Positions 1 through 9,514 of a stretch of DNA of 64,000 nt are shown in pieces. Positions within the stretch are counted from its first letter, which is position 1, and each line of letters starts with the position of its first letter. A program made the position numbers and the translations under genes. Location of the stretch: the NCBI GenBank assembly GCA_963970005.1, contig CAXAMN010021740.1, forward strand, positions 536,886 through 600,885, read 5' to 3'. The DNA comes from Durusdinium trenchii. Its lineage: Eukaryota; Sar; Dinophyceae; Suessiales; Symbiodiniaceae. Below the pieces are notes generated by a model. That model did no database searches. It worked only from the letters and a program-made list of their open reading frames with translations, and was not told where the DNA came from.

Positions 1-636
1 GAGCCAGACTCTTTGCAGAATGTTGTGCCCTTGAACAGGTAGGGGTACTCACAGGAAACTCCTGCCGACTAGCCAGGGGTGCTACCATCTCCCCCTATGC
101 GTTTGAAGGCTGTGAAAGACTTAAGCAAACAGGTCTCCCATGGGCCAAAGCCATCACTGATGTACGGGTTGCAGCGTCCCCCCCCAGAAGGTTTACCAAC
201 GGGGTGCTTCTATTCGTCCGGCATCCAAATGATAGAATATATCACGCGCTCAACCGAGTTCATCGGGCACAAGGCCTTTGCACAATGTCAGCAACTGACT
301 GCGATTGACCTGTCACACACACAAGTGGGCATCATAAATGTGCAAGTATTCTTTAATTGCCGATCTTTGACGCAGATAATCTTACCAAAGCACCTCACTG
401 AGATTCGCGCTGAGGCGTTTGAAGCCTGTATTTTGCTGTGTACGGTAGCGCTTCCACGACAGCTTCACAGCATTGGACACAGAGCCTTTGCAGGGTGTAG
501 CAAACTAGTATGCCTCACCTATCGCAGCGCCGAGGCCGACAGGAGCCGTCTACAAGTAGCAGCCAATGCTTTCGAAGGGTGTCAGGCACTAACCGTCCCC
601 GGAGGAATCTGCTATTTATCGGTACGGGGTAGTTAA
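1..636 (+). pseudogene. 3' part of LRR (BspA-like) paralogue, frameshifted
   Basis: This is the carboxy-terminal part of a leucine-rich-repeat protein of the LRR_5/BspA type, cut by the window edge. From base 3 the frame reads repeats such as LFAECCALEQVGV and YAFEGCERL. It continues until a run of eight C (178-185). After that run the homologous reading moves by one base, and the repeats IEYITRSTEFIGHKAFAQC and FEACILLCTVALP follow to the stop at 634-636. Seven C would keep the frame open, so a single extra C is the simplest explanation. The repeat pattern (AF..C..L..v.lP..l..I) matches the four paralogues downstream. BspA-like repeats are usually protein-interaction surfaces; no specific partner can be inferred. 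The tail lacks the Trp-Ile-Pro-like ending seen in the 913-2106 paralogue. Confidence 0.75.
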
Positions 637-800
637 CGCGCCCAAAAACACGTACATTGGGAGTCTCAAGAAGACGACGTAGCGCGGCAATGCTAGGAGA
701 AAACATCCAGATGGCTGCCCGTGCAGTTGTCTTTCCGAAATAGTGACAGCTACTAGTAGCAACAGTCAAGGAATTGTGAAACAACAACGACTGCGGCCTG

Positions 801-823
801 CCGCAAAACCTTTAGGCTCGAAG
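801..823 (+). other. spliced-leader-like relic upstream of LRR gene
   Basis: The stretch starting CCGCAAAACC and ending TTTAGGCTCGAAG aligns with the 22-nt dinoflagellate spliced leader at about 16 positions if two small indels are allowed. It lies about 90 bases before the first in-frame ATG of the next LRR gene. On its own it is weak. It gains weight because three other copies of the family carry a better match nearer to their ATG. Confidence 0.35.
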
Positions 824-912
824 ACGAGAACACAGTGCTGGTCAGTGGATTGTAGGCCACGCTCACTGACCACATTTCAGTGTCTAGCACGCAATGGAGT
901 GAGGAAAGGTCA

Positions 913-2106
913 ATGATCATACATCTGATTTTGACCACCCTGGCGGGAGAGGAAGCCCAGCTGACCATCGAACTTCAAGAATTCGACCGCCTCCAGGAAT
1001 TTGAATGTGCAGTCTTGGAGCAACTTCCTGAGATAGGCGAAAGTAGTACCTTTGGATGCGAGTTAGACTTTATCTGTCGCAACTCGCAACAGAAGCTGGT
1101 AGATCCGATTTGGCACACCTTGCGAGACTGTAATTGTTTTACTGTCGTAGTGAGCCCTTGTTTAGAGGAAGCTGAACATAAGGGACAAATACAAGGCGAA
1201 GCCAAAGCCCTGCGAGTCCCGTTCTACTTTATCGATAGAGTTTTCCCGCAAGCTTTTTCGCACGTTGCAAAGGTCCGGCGTGTGCAGGTTGATGTAGGCT
1301 ATCGTGTCATAGGGGAGGGCGCATGGCACCACTGTCAACACCTCCAAATCGTGCATCTAGCCAGCGCAGTCACCAGTCTACAAACGCGAGCCTTCTGCCG
1401 CTGCTATGCACTTCGCAGGGTCCTTGCCCCAGGTTGTAAGGATTTTGGGACACAGGTCTTTGCAGAATGCTGTTCCCTGTTGCAAGTAGGAATCAGGAAT
1501 GACACCATCAATCAGCTTGCTCCACAGGCAGAGCTAAGGCCCCGTGCCTTTCACAAATGTACAGCATTGCGACAGCTTGATCTAGAGCTGTCGGAGTACA
1601 ACTCTAACAGCGTGATGCGGGTCTTGCCGGAGTGCTGCTTTCTGGAAGCTGGCTTAACCTCATTAACCTTGCCTTCAGATTTTACATGGATAGGACCGGC
1701 CGCATGTGAACGCTGCCTGCAGCTTCAACTGGTGGATCTCTCGCAAACAAAGATCACAGAAATTATGAACTGTGCCTTTGCGCATTGTCAGCACTTGCAA
1801 ATCTTAAAGCTTCCAAACAAGCTGCGAAAGATCCAGCAGGAAGCCTTCCTCAAGTGTGTCTCCTTGACGGAAGTCAGCGTGCCACCCACCCTGCTCTATA
1901 TTGCAAGGCGGGCCTTTGCCGGATGCACGCAGCTCAATCGATTCCAAAGAACTGGCAAAAGAATGACTTGGCGAGGCACATACTCTCGTGCCAATGCCTT
2001 TCTGAGGTGCGACAATCTTGATATGCCAAAGTGGGTTCGATGGATACCACGCAATCCGACAGATGAGGATCAATGGGCAGATGACTCCTTTAGAGTCCTC
2101 AACTGA
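913..2106 (+). CDS. LRR (BspA-like/LRR_5) protein with N-terminal beta-grasp-like region
   Basis: An intact intronless frame of about 397 residues. The first ATG in frame is at 913; the frame is open from 880 (a GTG), and the family resemblance (EERS before the ILTTLAG motif) suggests that an older start lay upstream. Residues 1 to about 80 (IHLILTTLAGEEAQL ... FGCELDF ... FTVVV) have the rhythm of a ubiquitin-like beta-grasp domain; this is inference from pattern only. From about residue 105 the protein is a series of LRR_5 units with the signature AF..C..L..v.LP..l..I, for example ITEIMNCAFAHCQHLQ and LYIARRAFAGCTQL. It ends with a conserved WVRWIP tail. No signal peptide or membrane segment is visible. 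It is one of five tandem paralogues in the first 10.7 kb and, with 9515-10657, one of two with an uninterrupted frame. Confidence 0.8.
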   Translation: MIIHLILTTLAGEEAQLTIELQEFDRLQEFECAVLEQLPEIGESSTFGCELDFICRNSQQKLVDPIWHTLRDCNCFTVVVSPCLEEAEHKGQIQGEAKALRVPFYFIDRVFPQAFSHVAKVRRVQVDVGYRVIGEGAWHHCQHLQIVHLASAVTSLQTRAFCRCYALRRVLAPGCKDFGTQVFAECCSLLQVGIRNDTINQLAPQAELRPRAFHKCTALRQLDLELSEYNSNSVMRVLPECCFLEAGLTSLTLPSDFTWIGPAACERCLQLQLVDLSQTKITEIMNCAFAHCQHLQILKLPNKLRKIQQEAFLKCVSLTEVSVPPTLLYIARRAFAGCTQLNRFQRTGKRMTWRGTYSRANAFLRCDNLDMPKWVRWIPRNPTDEDQWADDSFRVLN

Positions 2107-3335
2107 GGGTACACGGAACCGCGTGTGGCAACGCTGCAGCTGCCATGCCTCTCAGCTGGCGCCCGTGTGCTGGCCCTGCCTACGTCAGAGGCCATCCTCG
2201 CTGAGTATTCAAACGAGCGAGCAATTTGCCCACCAAAGAAACATCCAGGAGTACTTTCGATAAAGTGCTGATAACTAGGACCTGGAGCGTAATGGGAGCG
2301 TAATAGGACCAATTGCCACACACGGCGACAAATACACGTCAACCCCTGCTTGCTAGACTCTGAGACTAGCGCCCGTGTGTTGGTCCTAAGAGTGCCAATC
2401 AATTTTGTTTTGCTCTTCGCTTTCGTTGGCCTGAGTAGCTAGACAGTGCCCAGGCTGCTACCCGCGTAGTGGTTCTGGATGGGTACAGTGTACAGAATTA
2501 GGAAAACGGCGTTTCACTCTGTTTCACCTATTTTCGAGTAGCTCATGGGGCCCTGCATGTATCGGCCTGATTATACCTGGCCACGTTTGAAAGATGCAGT
2601 CAGATTTACAATTGCGACATTTTTGCAGCACACTTCAAAGGTACTTGCCTATCCCCTGCCTTCTTTCGCGGCCCATGCTGCATGTCTTGCTTTGCTCTCG
2701 GCGATGAGCCGTTTCTGGAGAGGAGCGCTGGACGTGCTGTCTTTGTTGCCTCCCCCTTGGGGGAGGTACGGGAGATGCAATTCCCTTTGCTTCTTTTTGA
2801 AAGCTCGCCAGTGGCATTACACGGTCTTCACTTTCGGTATGTTGGACATTCCGAGCATCGGGATTGTGGTCTTCCCAGGTAGTCACCTTGGCTTGCACGA
2901 GGCTCGTAGCTGCCAGCCGTCAAGCAAGTTATTTGACTCAATACGAGTCCAAGATGAAATCTTGTAGACCAAGCATGTAAGCGCGCATTGATGTCGGTCA
3001 TGGGACTCTTTCGTGCTCTGATGCAAAGCCTGTCCAAGCAAGATCCTTGCGTAAATCAACCGCAGTTGTTTGAGTTTTACTTCTGTGGGCAGAAGATCTT
3101 GCATTTGCCAGTTCGTCGATGGACAAGAACTTCTGAGTGCTTTGCTGAATTCACTGCCCCTGTTTCACCTCTCTTCATGCCTTCTTGGCACTTCGAGTTA
3201 CTCTACAGGTTGCTCCCTTTCCGGTTGTTTTTTGGTGTTGGTTTGGTTTGTTGTTTGGGGGCTGGTTTGTGTTCTTCCTTTCTCTGTTGGGTCGCAACCT
3301 GGCTGGTAACTCTCTATTCACTCGACTAAGGTGAC
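2107..3335 (+). other. interval without recognised gene
   Basis: No coding family is recognised. A 19-base direct repeat (GCGCCCGTGTGCTGGCCCT, with two changes in the second copy) occurs at about 2159 and 2369. A short AT-poor, GTTTGG-rich stretch runs from about 3215 to 3290. Open frames here are short and have no family motifs. Confidence 0.5.
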
Positions 3336-6194
3336 TTGTGCACAACCTGCGCACACAGCGCCTCCACTCGTGCAAAACAGGGTGTACACCTGGAAGATGA
3401 GCTGACAAGAGCAGGAGCAGGCAACGAGGGCATCTTGGCCCTCACGACCACCCGAGAAGGGGCCCAGAACTTGCGCAAGTACTTCGACATTGCTGGGAAG
3501 AAGGCTAATGCGGAAACGGCTGTTAAAGTGGCAGGCGCCACTGCCAAGCATTGCATTGTCATACACGGGGAGTCTACCTTCCTGAGTGGAGAAGGACGAA
3601 ATCTCGACTATGATCAGGAATGCTTTACCCGTGCAAACGTGGCATATAGCCGCGCCACCGATCTCACCATTCTTGCATGCCCCCTGAATGCCCTCTTGCG
3701 TGGTGTTCAAACCATATACACAAGTGACAACAGAGGGTTAACGATCCACGGCTCTCTTGACCTTACAGCACTCTGGGTGAAAGAAGCTACTGCTGCTTTT
3801 CAGCAGGCACTTTTGCCACATGAATTATGGGTTGGCCCTCTTCCTGTCTGCCTAGCAGAGCATCATGAGGGCAAGGTGAGGCGCTTACGCCTTGTCTTAG
3901 CCACTCTGTCGCACTTGACAAAAGCAGAAATATCTAGCCTGCAGGACGGGCCATACCTTCCTGGCCGCACAGCGGCGCATATGCTTTGGATGCCTCGCCA
4001 ACACCGGAATGGCTAGTCATACCGGATGGACAGCAAACGGGACGCTGGCGGCTCTTGCGCAACAGCAACGGTCCTGGCCACAGGTGCAGTGTCGGATGCT
4101 CCCAGCGCTACCAGCCAACACCCAGTCTCCAGCTTCTCCCGAGACAGCCGACGCCGCCATGGCGGCCGAGGACGCCAGCAATCTGGTGTCAGTCCTCAGC
4201 TCCCCTTCCAAGCCATCCACCTTGCCCAGCTCTGCGCTTCCGGAGGAGGCGGACTCCCCTATGGGAGAAGGAGATTGCGAAGGCACATCCTCGTCAACCG
4301 GAGCGGGTGATTGCCTTAGCAATTGTCCAGCCTCTTCCAACATGCCACCAGCAAATGAAGTGATGGCAGAAGAAGACGGAGAAGAGAGTAGTGCCCTGCC
4401 GCCGCAGGGAGTTGATCCTATAGATGATAGCTCCCCGTCACATATATCGGAGTCGCCAATCAAACGGAGACCAGGAACCAAGGCGAGTCCCGAGAAAGCT
4501 CAATCCAAAAAGCTCCGCCAGTCGGTGGGGCAGGCGCCCAAACAGCCAATTGGCAGCATTCCTGAGCATGGGCCACAGCCGGTCACGCTAGCAGACCTTG
4601 CCGACATGAATGCCCCCATATATGCAAGAGACACCAGCCCGAGTGAACCCGGCCACGCCATCTGACCACCCAGAGACTACGCAGGAGCAGCAGCATGTCA
4701 TGACAGAAATTGACTTGGATTATGACCAAGGGGACCTGGAGCGAGGAGGCACTGCAGCCACAGATCTCCAGTTGGAATGCGAGCAGACGGCTATGCAGGG
4801 TCTGCATGAATACCAAGTTGCTGCTCATGCTGCTGCTGATGCTGCCAGAAAAGGAGTTGCACTGCCTTCTCTGCAGCTCTACAGTGACTTGCCCCGCGAA
4901 TGGCCAATGGCGAGATTGTCCATCTCCAACAAGCAAGTGAATCGGTTTGTCCGAACAATCCTCTGGCGGCGGGTTGCGGAAAGAGCACTCCGAGGAACTT
5001 ACTTTGGCGACATCCCAGCCGAAGTAAATCCGCCATACATTGCAGACATACTTCACATTAGTGAAGCTTTTGCTGCGCCACTGGCAAACCTGTTTGCCTT
5101 TGTTAAGCAAGGACACCAACCGTGTTCCTTCATACCTCAAAAGCAGCTAGCTCTCTATGCAAACCCCCTTTTCTGGCAGTACGGCCTTTTGGCGTTTGTC
5201 TCAGGGTGCTGTTCCTTCAACAACCAACACAGGCGCCAAATGCAAGTGCAGCAAAGGCAGCCCTGAGTAAGCAGGAGGAGTCTGGTGAAAAAGATGTAGA
5301 TGCACTCACCTTTTTGCAAGCTGTCATCATGTCTTTCGTGCGAGGAATGGAGCACGGGGATCAGACGTTACCCGTCAATGATCTTTTTGTCTACTTACCA
5401 GTTCAGCTTCTACCTGCACTTGTCAAGGCCATTGGGCAACAAGGTTTCCAAAAGGCGGAAGTGAAGAGTGGCTGGGGCTATCGGCCCAGGAAGGATGGTG
5501 CAGAAGACAATCCCCTGCTTGTAGCAGGTGTGTACAGCAAGGAAGTAGCGTATGACAACCATACACCTGCGGCGCCCTCGACCCATCTCTGGAGCAATCC
5601 ATGACGTTCCCATCCCACCTACAACTGAGGCTGCGAATAGAAGTCCCGCTGTGGAGGGACTTTGCGGATGCTAGACACCCCCCAGCTGACCCCCCGTCGG
5701 AGGAGTCGGACAGAGACTCAGACGCTACTGGCGCGAAAGAGCTGTCGCCCAGATATGCGCAGCCAGTGCCAGTCGGAGCAGCCGAACTGTTGGAACTAGA
5801 AGCAGAAGAAGCAACCGAGGATGAGGACACAGTCGAAGAGCCCACCTATACCTTTGCGCAAGGGTACGGAAGATTTGTCATTCGCTACACCAGACTAGCG
5901 ACAGCACTAGGAAACTTTGAGCAAGGAAATGTCCAAGCAGAATGCGCTATAGTGGCGCGCTGGCTAACCTCAGGGCTAGAAATTGCCATGTCCCGAGTAG
6001 GGTGGAACCTCCTCTCTCCTCGACAAACAATTACTCGACTACCCTATCAAGTGCTTGCCAATTACTATTATTATGGTTATCCCCTTTGTCGAGAAGAAGA
6101 CCGCCCATATCATCAGTATGGCAATCTCACTTACACGGAGGACCAGTGGGACCGGCTGGCTTACAGGGGATCCTACATTCCGGAGGAAACTTGA
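3336..6194 (+). pseudogene. decayed coding region: SF1 (Upf1-like) helicase end plus unknown domains
   Basis: Protein-like sequence continues for almost 2.9 kb but changes reading frame at least four times (near 4000, 4620, 5230 and 5570). The first part, to about 4016, resembles the C-terminal RecA lobe of superfamily-1 helicases: ILALTTTREGAQNLRKYF, then FLSGEGRNLDYDQECFTR followed by ANVAYSRATDLTILACP, which matches the N-V-A-x-S/T-R-A helicase motif VI. About 200 residues of acidic Ser/Pro-rich linker follow, then two segments I cannot assign (for example LSISNKQVNRFVRTILWRR and LRIEVPLWRDFAD), ending in a Tyr-rich region and a stop at 6194. An ATP-binding (Walker A) motif is not present, so the front of the helicase is missing. 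The region sits between LRR paralogues on the same strand. It is either a decayed retro-copy or a mobile-element protein; which one cannot be decided here. Confidence 0.5.
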
Positions 6195-6491
6195 ACGCCA
6201 CAAGAAAGCACTAAAAGAAAGAGTGGGGGGCAGAAGAGATGACTCCGACAATCGAACCAAAGCCCGGCGCATCGCCCCTCCCACAGGCGGGAGTAGCTCT
6301 CCGTCTGCCGCTCGTCCCTACTACCGCAACCGGCCTCCCCCGCCGCCTCCCCCGCGCGGGTGGTGGCAATAAAGCAAGTCTCCGTGGCAGCTGCCACCGG
6401 CAGTTGATTGAAGCACCCCACTGCCCTGCTCTCCCTCAAGAAAGTGGTGGCCTTGGCCATTGTTTTTGCTGATAGTAATTTCTTTCCTGTT
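6195..6491 (+). other. short intergenic interval
   Basis: Contains a C-rich stretch (about 6330-6360) and no recognised coding family. A loose spliced-leader-like string (CCTTGGCCATTGTTTTTG) occurs at about 6448-6465, directly before the clearer relic at 6492-6513. Confidence 0.4.
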
Positions 6492-6513
6492 GTTAACGCA
6501 ACACTCTGGCTCA
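6492..6513 (+). other. spliced-leader-like relic upstream of LRR pseudogene
   Basis: CACTCTGGCTCAAA matches the last 14 bases of the dinoflagellate spliced leader (CATTTTGGCTCAAG) at 11 positions, including seven consecutive bases GGCTCAA. It lies 43 bases before the ATG at 6556. In dinoflagellates such relics mark genes copied from trans-spliced mRNA. Confidence 0.5.
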
Positions 6514-6555
6514 AATAGGCTGAGTATAGGCATACTCGGACTGCCATCCACAGCG

Positions 6556-7729
6556 ATGATGCCGCTTGACCATGAGCAATACGCCGTAAGCATTCACCTG
6601 GTGACAATGGCAGGCAATGAGTATGTAATGCAAGCCAATCTAACCCACTATGAGGACGTCACACAATTGGAAGATGACGTTCTCTGCTTCCTGCCAACTG
6701 TTTCCGACATTAATGTTTTTGGCTGCGAAATTGATCTCACAGAGCTCGATACGCAGCTACCCTTGTCAGAAGCCTTCCATACCGTGCTGCAGCAACAGAA
6801 GAAGTTGCAAATTATCCTCCGGCCCTGCCTAGAAGAGGGCCACTCTATCTGGCAATTCCAAGAGGGTGATAGAGAGAGCTACCCCAAAGCTATCTACGTC
6901 CCTACCAATCCTCGCAAAGAAATTGCCGACAGAGCTTTTTATGCAGCGCCAATGCTACGACATGTGGAAGTCGTTGCAGGCGTAAAGCACGTAGGCTTTG
7001 CAGCCTGGCAGGGCTGCCAACAGGGAGATTACAGCCCCGGGATGTGTCCAGTATAGCCGACGGGTGTTTGCGGAGTGTTGCTCACTCAGTAAGGTCGGTA
7101 TCGGCAAAGATGCGGAAGACATCAATGTCCTTGCACCAGGGGCACAGCTGGGCTGATATGCTTTCGAAAGCTGCCTCACGCTCACAGCTATCACTTTTGC
7201 AATGGACCAAGCCAACAAGTCTAGAACGCTGCCTGATGGCGTCTTTTGCGGCGCTGGCCTTGAGAACCTCTATCTCCCACGCGACTTTCATACCATCGGC
7301 CCGAGGGCCTGTGAAAACTGCAAGCGGCTCGTTGAGGTCAACCTCATGCGCGCAGAAGTCACAGCCTTGCTCCACTCCACCTTTGCCCATTGTGTCGCCA
7401 TGGCTGACATTTGGCTACCGCCACGACTGACGCAAATTGGCAAAGAAGTTTTCCTCAACTGCATAGCGCTCCGAGAAGTAGTCATTCCGACTGAGCTCCA
7501 AGATATAGGCATTCGGGCCTTTTGTGGGTGCGAGCAACTAAGACGGTTTACGCCCCTTGATTGGGGAGAGATCGACAAAAACATACAGGCAGAACACAAT
7601 GCCTTCCTGATGTGTGACAATTTCGAAAGGCCACCATGGGTAGAGCTCCTTCCATCAGAAGGACCAGACTCGGACGCCTTTGACGAGGAATTTCCATACT
7701 CCGCTAAAGAACCATGGTGGGTGCCTTAG
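6556..7729 (+). pseudogene. LRR (BspA-like) paralogue with deletion, frameshift and nonsense codon
   Basis: The amino end (MMPLDHEQYAVSIHLVTMAG ... VFGCEID ... IILRPCLEE) matches the N-terminal domain of the family, followed by the region leading to the first repeat (FAAWQGCQQ). At about 7025 the alignment to the intact paralogues loses roughly 26 codons (one LRR unit) and shifts frame, so the original frame ends at 7056. The shifted frame resumes with ITAPGC and RRVFAECCSL and meets a TGA at about 7156, where the paralogues have Arg (APGAQLG-stop versus APQAELR). This fits a CGA to TGA transition. Beyond the TGA the repeats continue openly (7202-7729) to a tail ending KEPWWVP. It is not expected to make the full protein unless the lesions are sequence errors. 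The deletion argues against error. Confidence 0.75.
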
Positions 7730-7935
7730 CACCTGTCCTGGGTAGGTTGCCCCCCCTTTCAGGCATCATTTGGCACAAGAACGGGAGTAAGCATGCCCTC
7801 CCCTGGCCTGTTCTTTTGGCTAGAGAACGCTACCCTGGGTATTGGAAATTGTCAACTTACCTGCCTGAAACAATCACCGGATCATGGGTCAAGCAGGTGC
7901 TAGGATATGTGCCTTAGCATCTGTCCTGAATGATA
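7721..7935 (+). repeat. direct repeat carrying the LRR gene tail
   Basis: GTGCCTTAGCACCTGTCCTG at about 7721 recurs with one change at about 7910. Each copy includes the Val-Pro-stop end of an open frame (WWVP at the true gene end; GYVP at 7917). This suggests that the 3' end of the gene was partly duplicated or that a copy was lost between the repeats. The interval up to 8059 has no other recognised content apart from the spliced-leader-like relic at 8012-8033. Confidence 0.5.
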
Positions 7936-8011
7936 AATCCGAGCTATGAGGGCTGCTCGTCTGTGTAGCGGATCACGGAGAAGAGACAAAACTTCAGCTC
8001 AGAATGTACAC

Positions 8012-8033
8012 ACTGTGAAGCTATTGGCTCAAA
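8012..8033 (+). other. spliced-leader-like relic upstream of LRR pseudogene
   Basis: GTGAAGCTATTGGCTCAAA lies 27 bases before the ATG at 8060. It keeps the 3' GGCTCAA of the dinoflagellate spliced leader and, with small gaps, part of its GTAGCCATT middle. Together with the other copies it supports an origin of the family by re-insertion of trans-spliced mRNA. Confidence 0.5.
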
Positions 8034-8059
8034 CAGCAACTTAAGGTAGCTCCCCACTG

Positions 8060-9272
8060 ATGGAGCCCGCAGGGTCATCAGGAGACAGCTCCCCCCCAGA
8101 ATGCGAGCCCGTTATGGATTGTCACTTGGTGCTAATCGCCCTTTCGGGCACCATCGTAAATGTCTCTCTTAGCGTTGCTAAGTTTGATCGATTTGAGGAC
8201 CTTGAGGATCATGTGGTTGACTATCTCGCCTCTGTGACAGACCTCAAAGTTTTCGGGTGCACCATCGACTTTTTGCAAGTAGCCACGCAAACCTACCTAG
8301 AGAACCCAATCTGGGAAAAACTGCAGCAAAGTATGGAATACTGCATTATCTTTCGGGATTGCAGCGAAGTCCTCCACTCGCAGGAAAGCCTCGAAGGGTG
8401 TCCCCTTCATGTCATTCCGTTAGCTGTCCATGTCCCTATGAACCCGGAGGAAACGATCCCTGAAGGGGCTTTTGCAGGAGTACCGCGGATACGTCATGTC
8501 AGCATTGAGCCAGGCATTCGATTTGTTCGAATTGTCAGAATGCCAGCGACAGTCGTGAGAATTGCTGACAATGCGTTTCGAGGCTGCCAACTCCTCAACA
8601 GCTGTCACTGCACCTGGTTGTCGCGAATTTGGCTATAAAGCCTTTGCGGAATGCAGCTCCCTCCAATGTGTGTATGCAGCTGACGGAGTGGCCAACCAGT
8701 TTTGTAGCACCACCAAGTTTGGGCACTACCTCTTTCGAGACTGTATCAACCTTGCTGAATTTAACCTGCGAGAGGATCCCCCCCCAAGCGGGCTGCCTCC
8801 ACAAACCACTGCCAAAGAATTAGTGCAAGGCTGCCGCTCTACGGGGATAACCACACTTACTCTCACGCAGGACTTCTCAGTATTAGGTGCGCATGCCTGT
8901 GACAACTGCCACTTGCTAAAGAAAGTTGACCTCTCCAATACAAAGATTGAAGAAGCCCAAGAATTTACCTTTGTGCACTGCATTAGCCTTCAGGAGATCA
9001 GTCTACCGCCCACTCTTCACACCATTAGAGTCAAAGCTTTCATGAACTGTGCGGCCCTGCCAGAACTTGCTATACCACCCTCGCTAAGGTACATAGCAAG
9101 CAGGGCCTTTTTGGACTGCGCGGCGCTCCGGAGACTAGTCAAGTTACCCGGCCGGCACAAATGGCGAGGAATCTACGCGGAAGAAAACGTTTTCGCCATC
9201 TGCCCAGGACTGAGATGGCCGCCCTGGTTACACATGATCCCAGACACGGGATATGTATCTGGCCTAGCCTAA
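8060..9272 (+). pseudogene. LRR (BspA-like) paralogue with internal frameshift
   Basis: The frame from the ATG at 8060 encodes the family N-terminal domain (HLVLIALSGTIVNVSLSVAK ... VFGCTIDF ... CIIFRDC) and the first repeats, up to NAFRGCQLL. Near 8600 the homologous reading moves one base: the old frame stops at 8638, while VTAPGCREFGYKAFAEC and all later repeats are in the frame open to 9272. About ten residues (the AW..C..LQ segment seen in paralogues) are also missing near 8535. The C-terminal tail (PPWLHMIP) is present. Either this is a pseudogene or one base is wrong near 8600; the small in-frame loss favours decay. Confidence 0.7.
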
Positions 9273-9478
9273 AGAAACCCCTCCCTGCCCAAGCCAAGGT
9301 CTCAGTGTGGGCATGAGGAGCTCTCATCCTCAGGAACCCACATGGGATCTCCCAGCGGGGTTCGGAAGCAAAATAGGAGCAACGAACCGTTGGCCTAGGA
9401 CACTTTTGTGTCTATCTTCAGTTGCATTAACCCTGTCACCTATTAAGTGCCTGGGTACGAGCCTTAGCTCCGGCCTAC

Positions 9479-9500
9479 CCGGACTTCCTATGGGCTCAAG
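9479..9500 (+). other. spliced-leader-like relic upstream of LRR gene
   Basis: TTCCTATGGGCTCAAG ends with all eight final bases of the dinoflagellate spliced leader (GGCTCAAG). It lies 14 bases before the ATG at 9515. It is the closest and cleanest of the four relics in the LRR family. Confidence 0.55.
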
Positions 9501-9514
9501 GTAGCAATCTGTAA

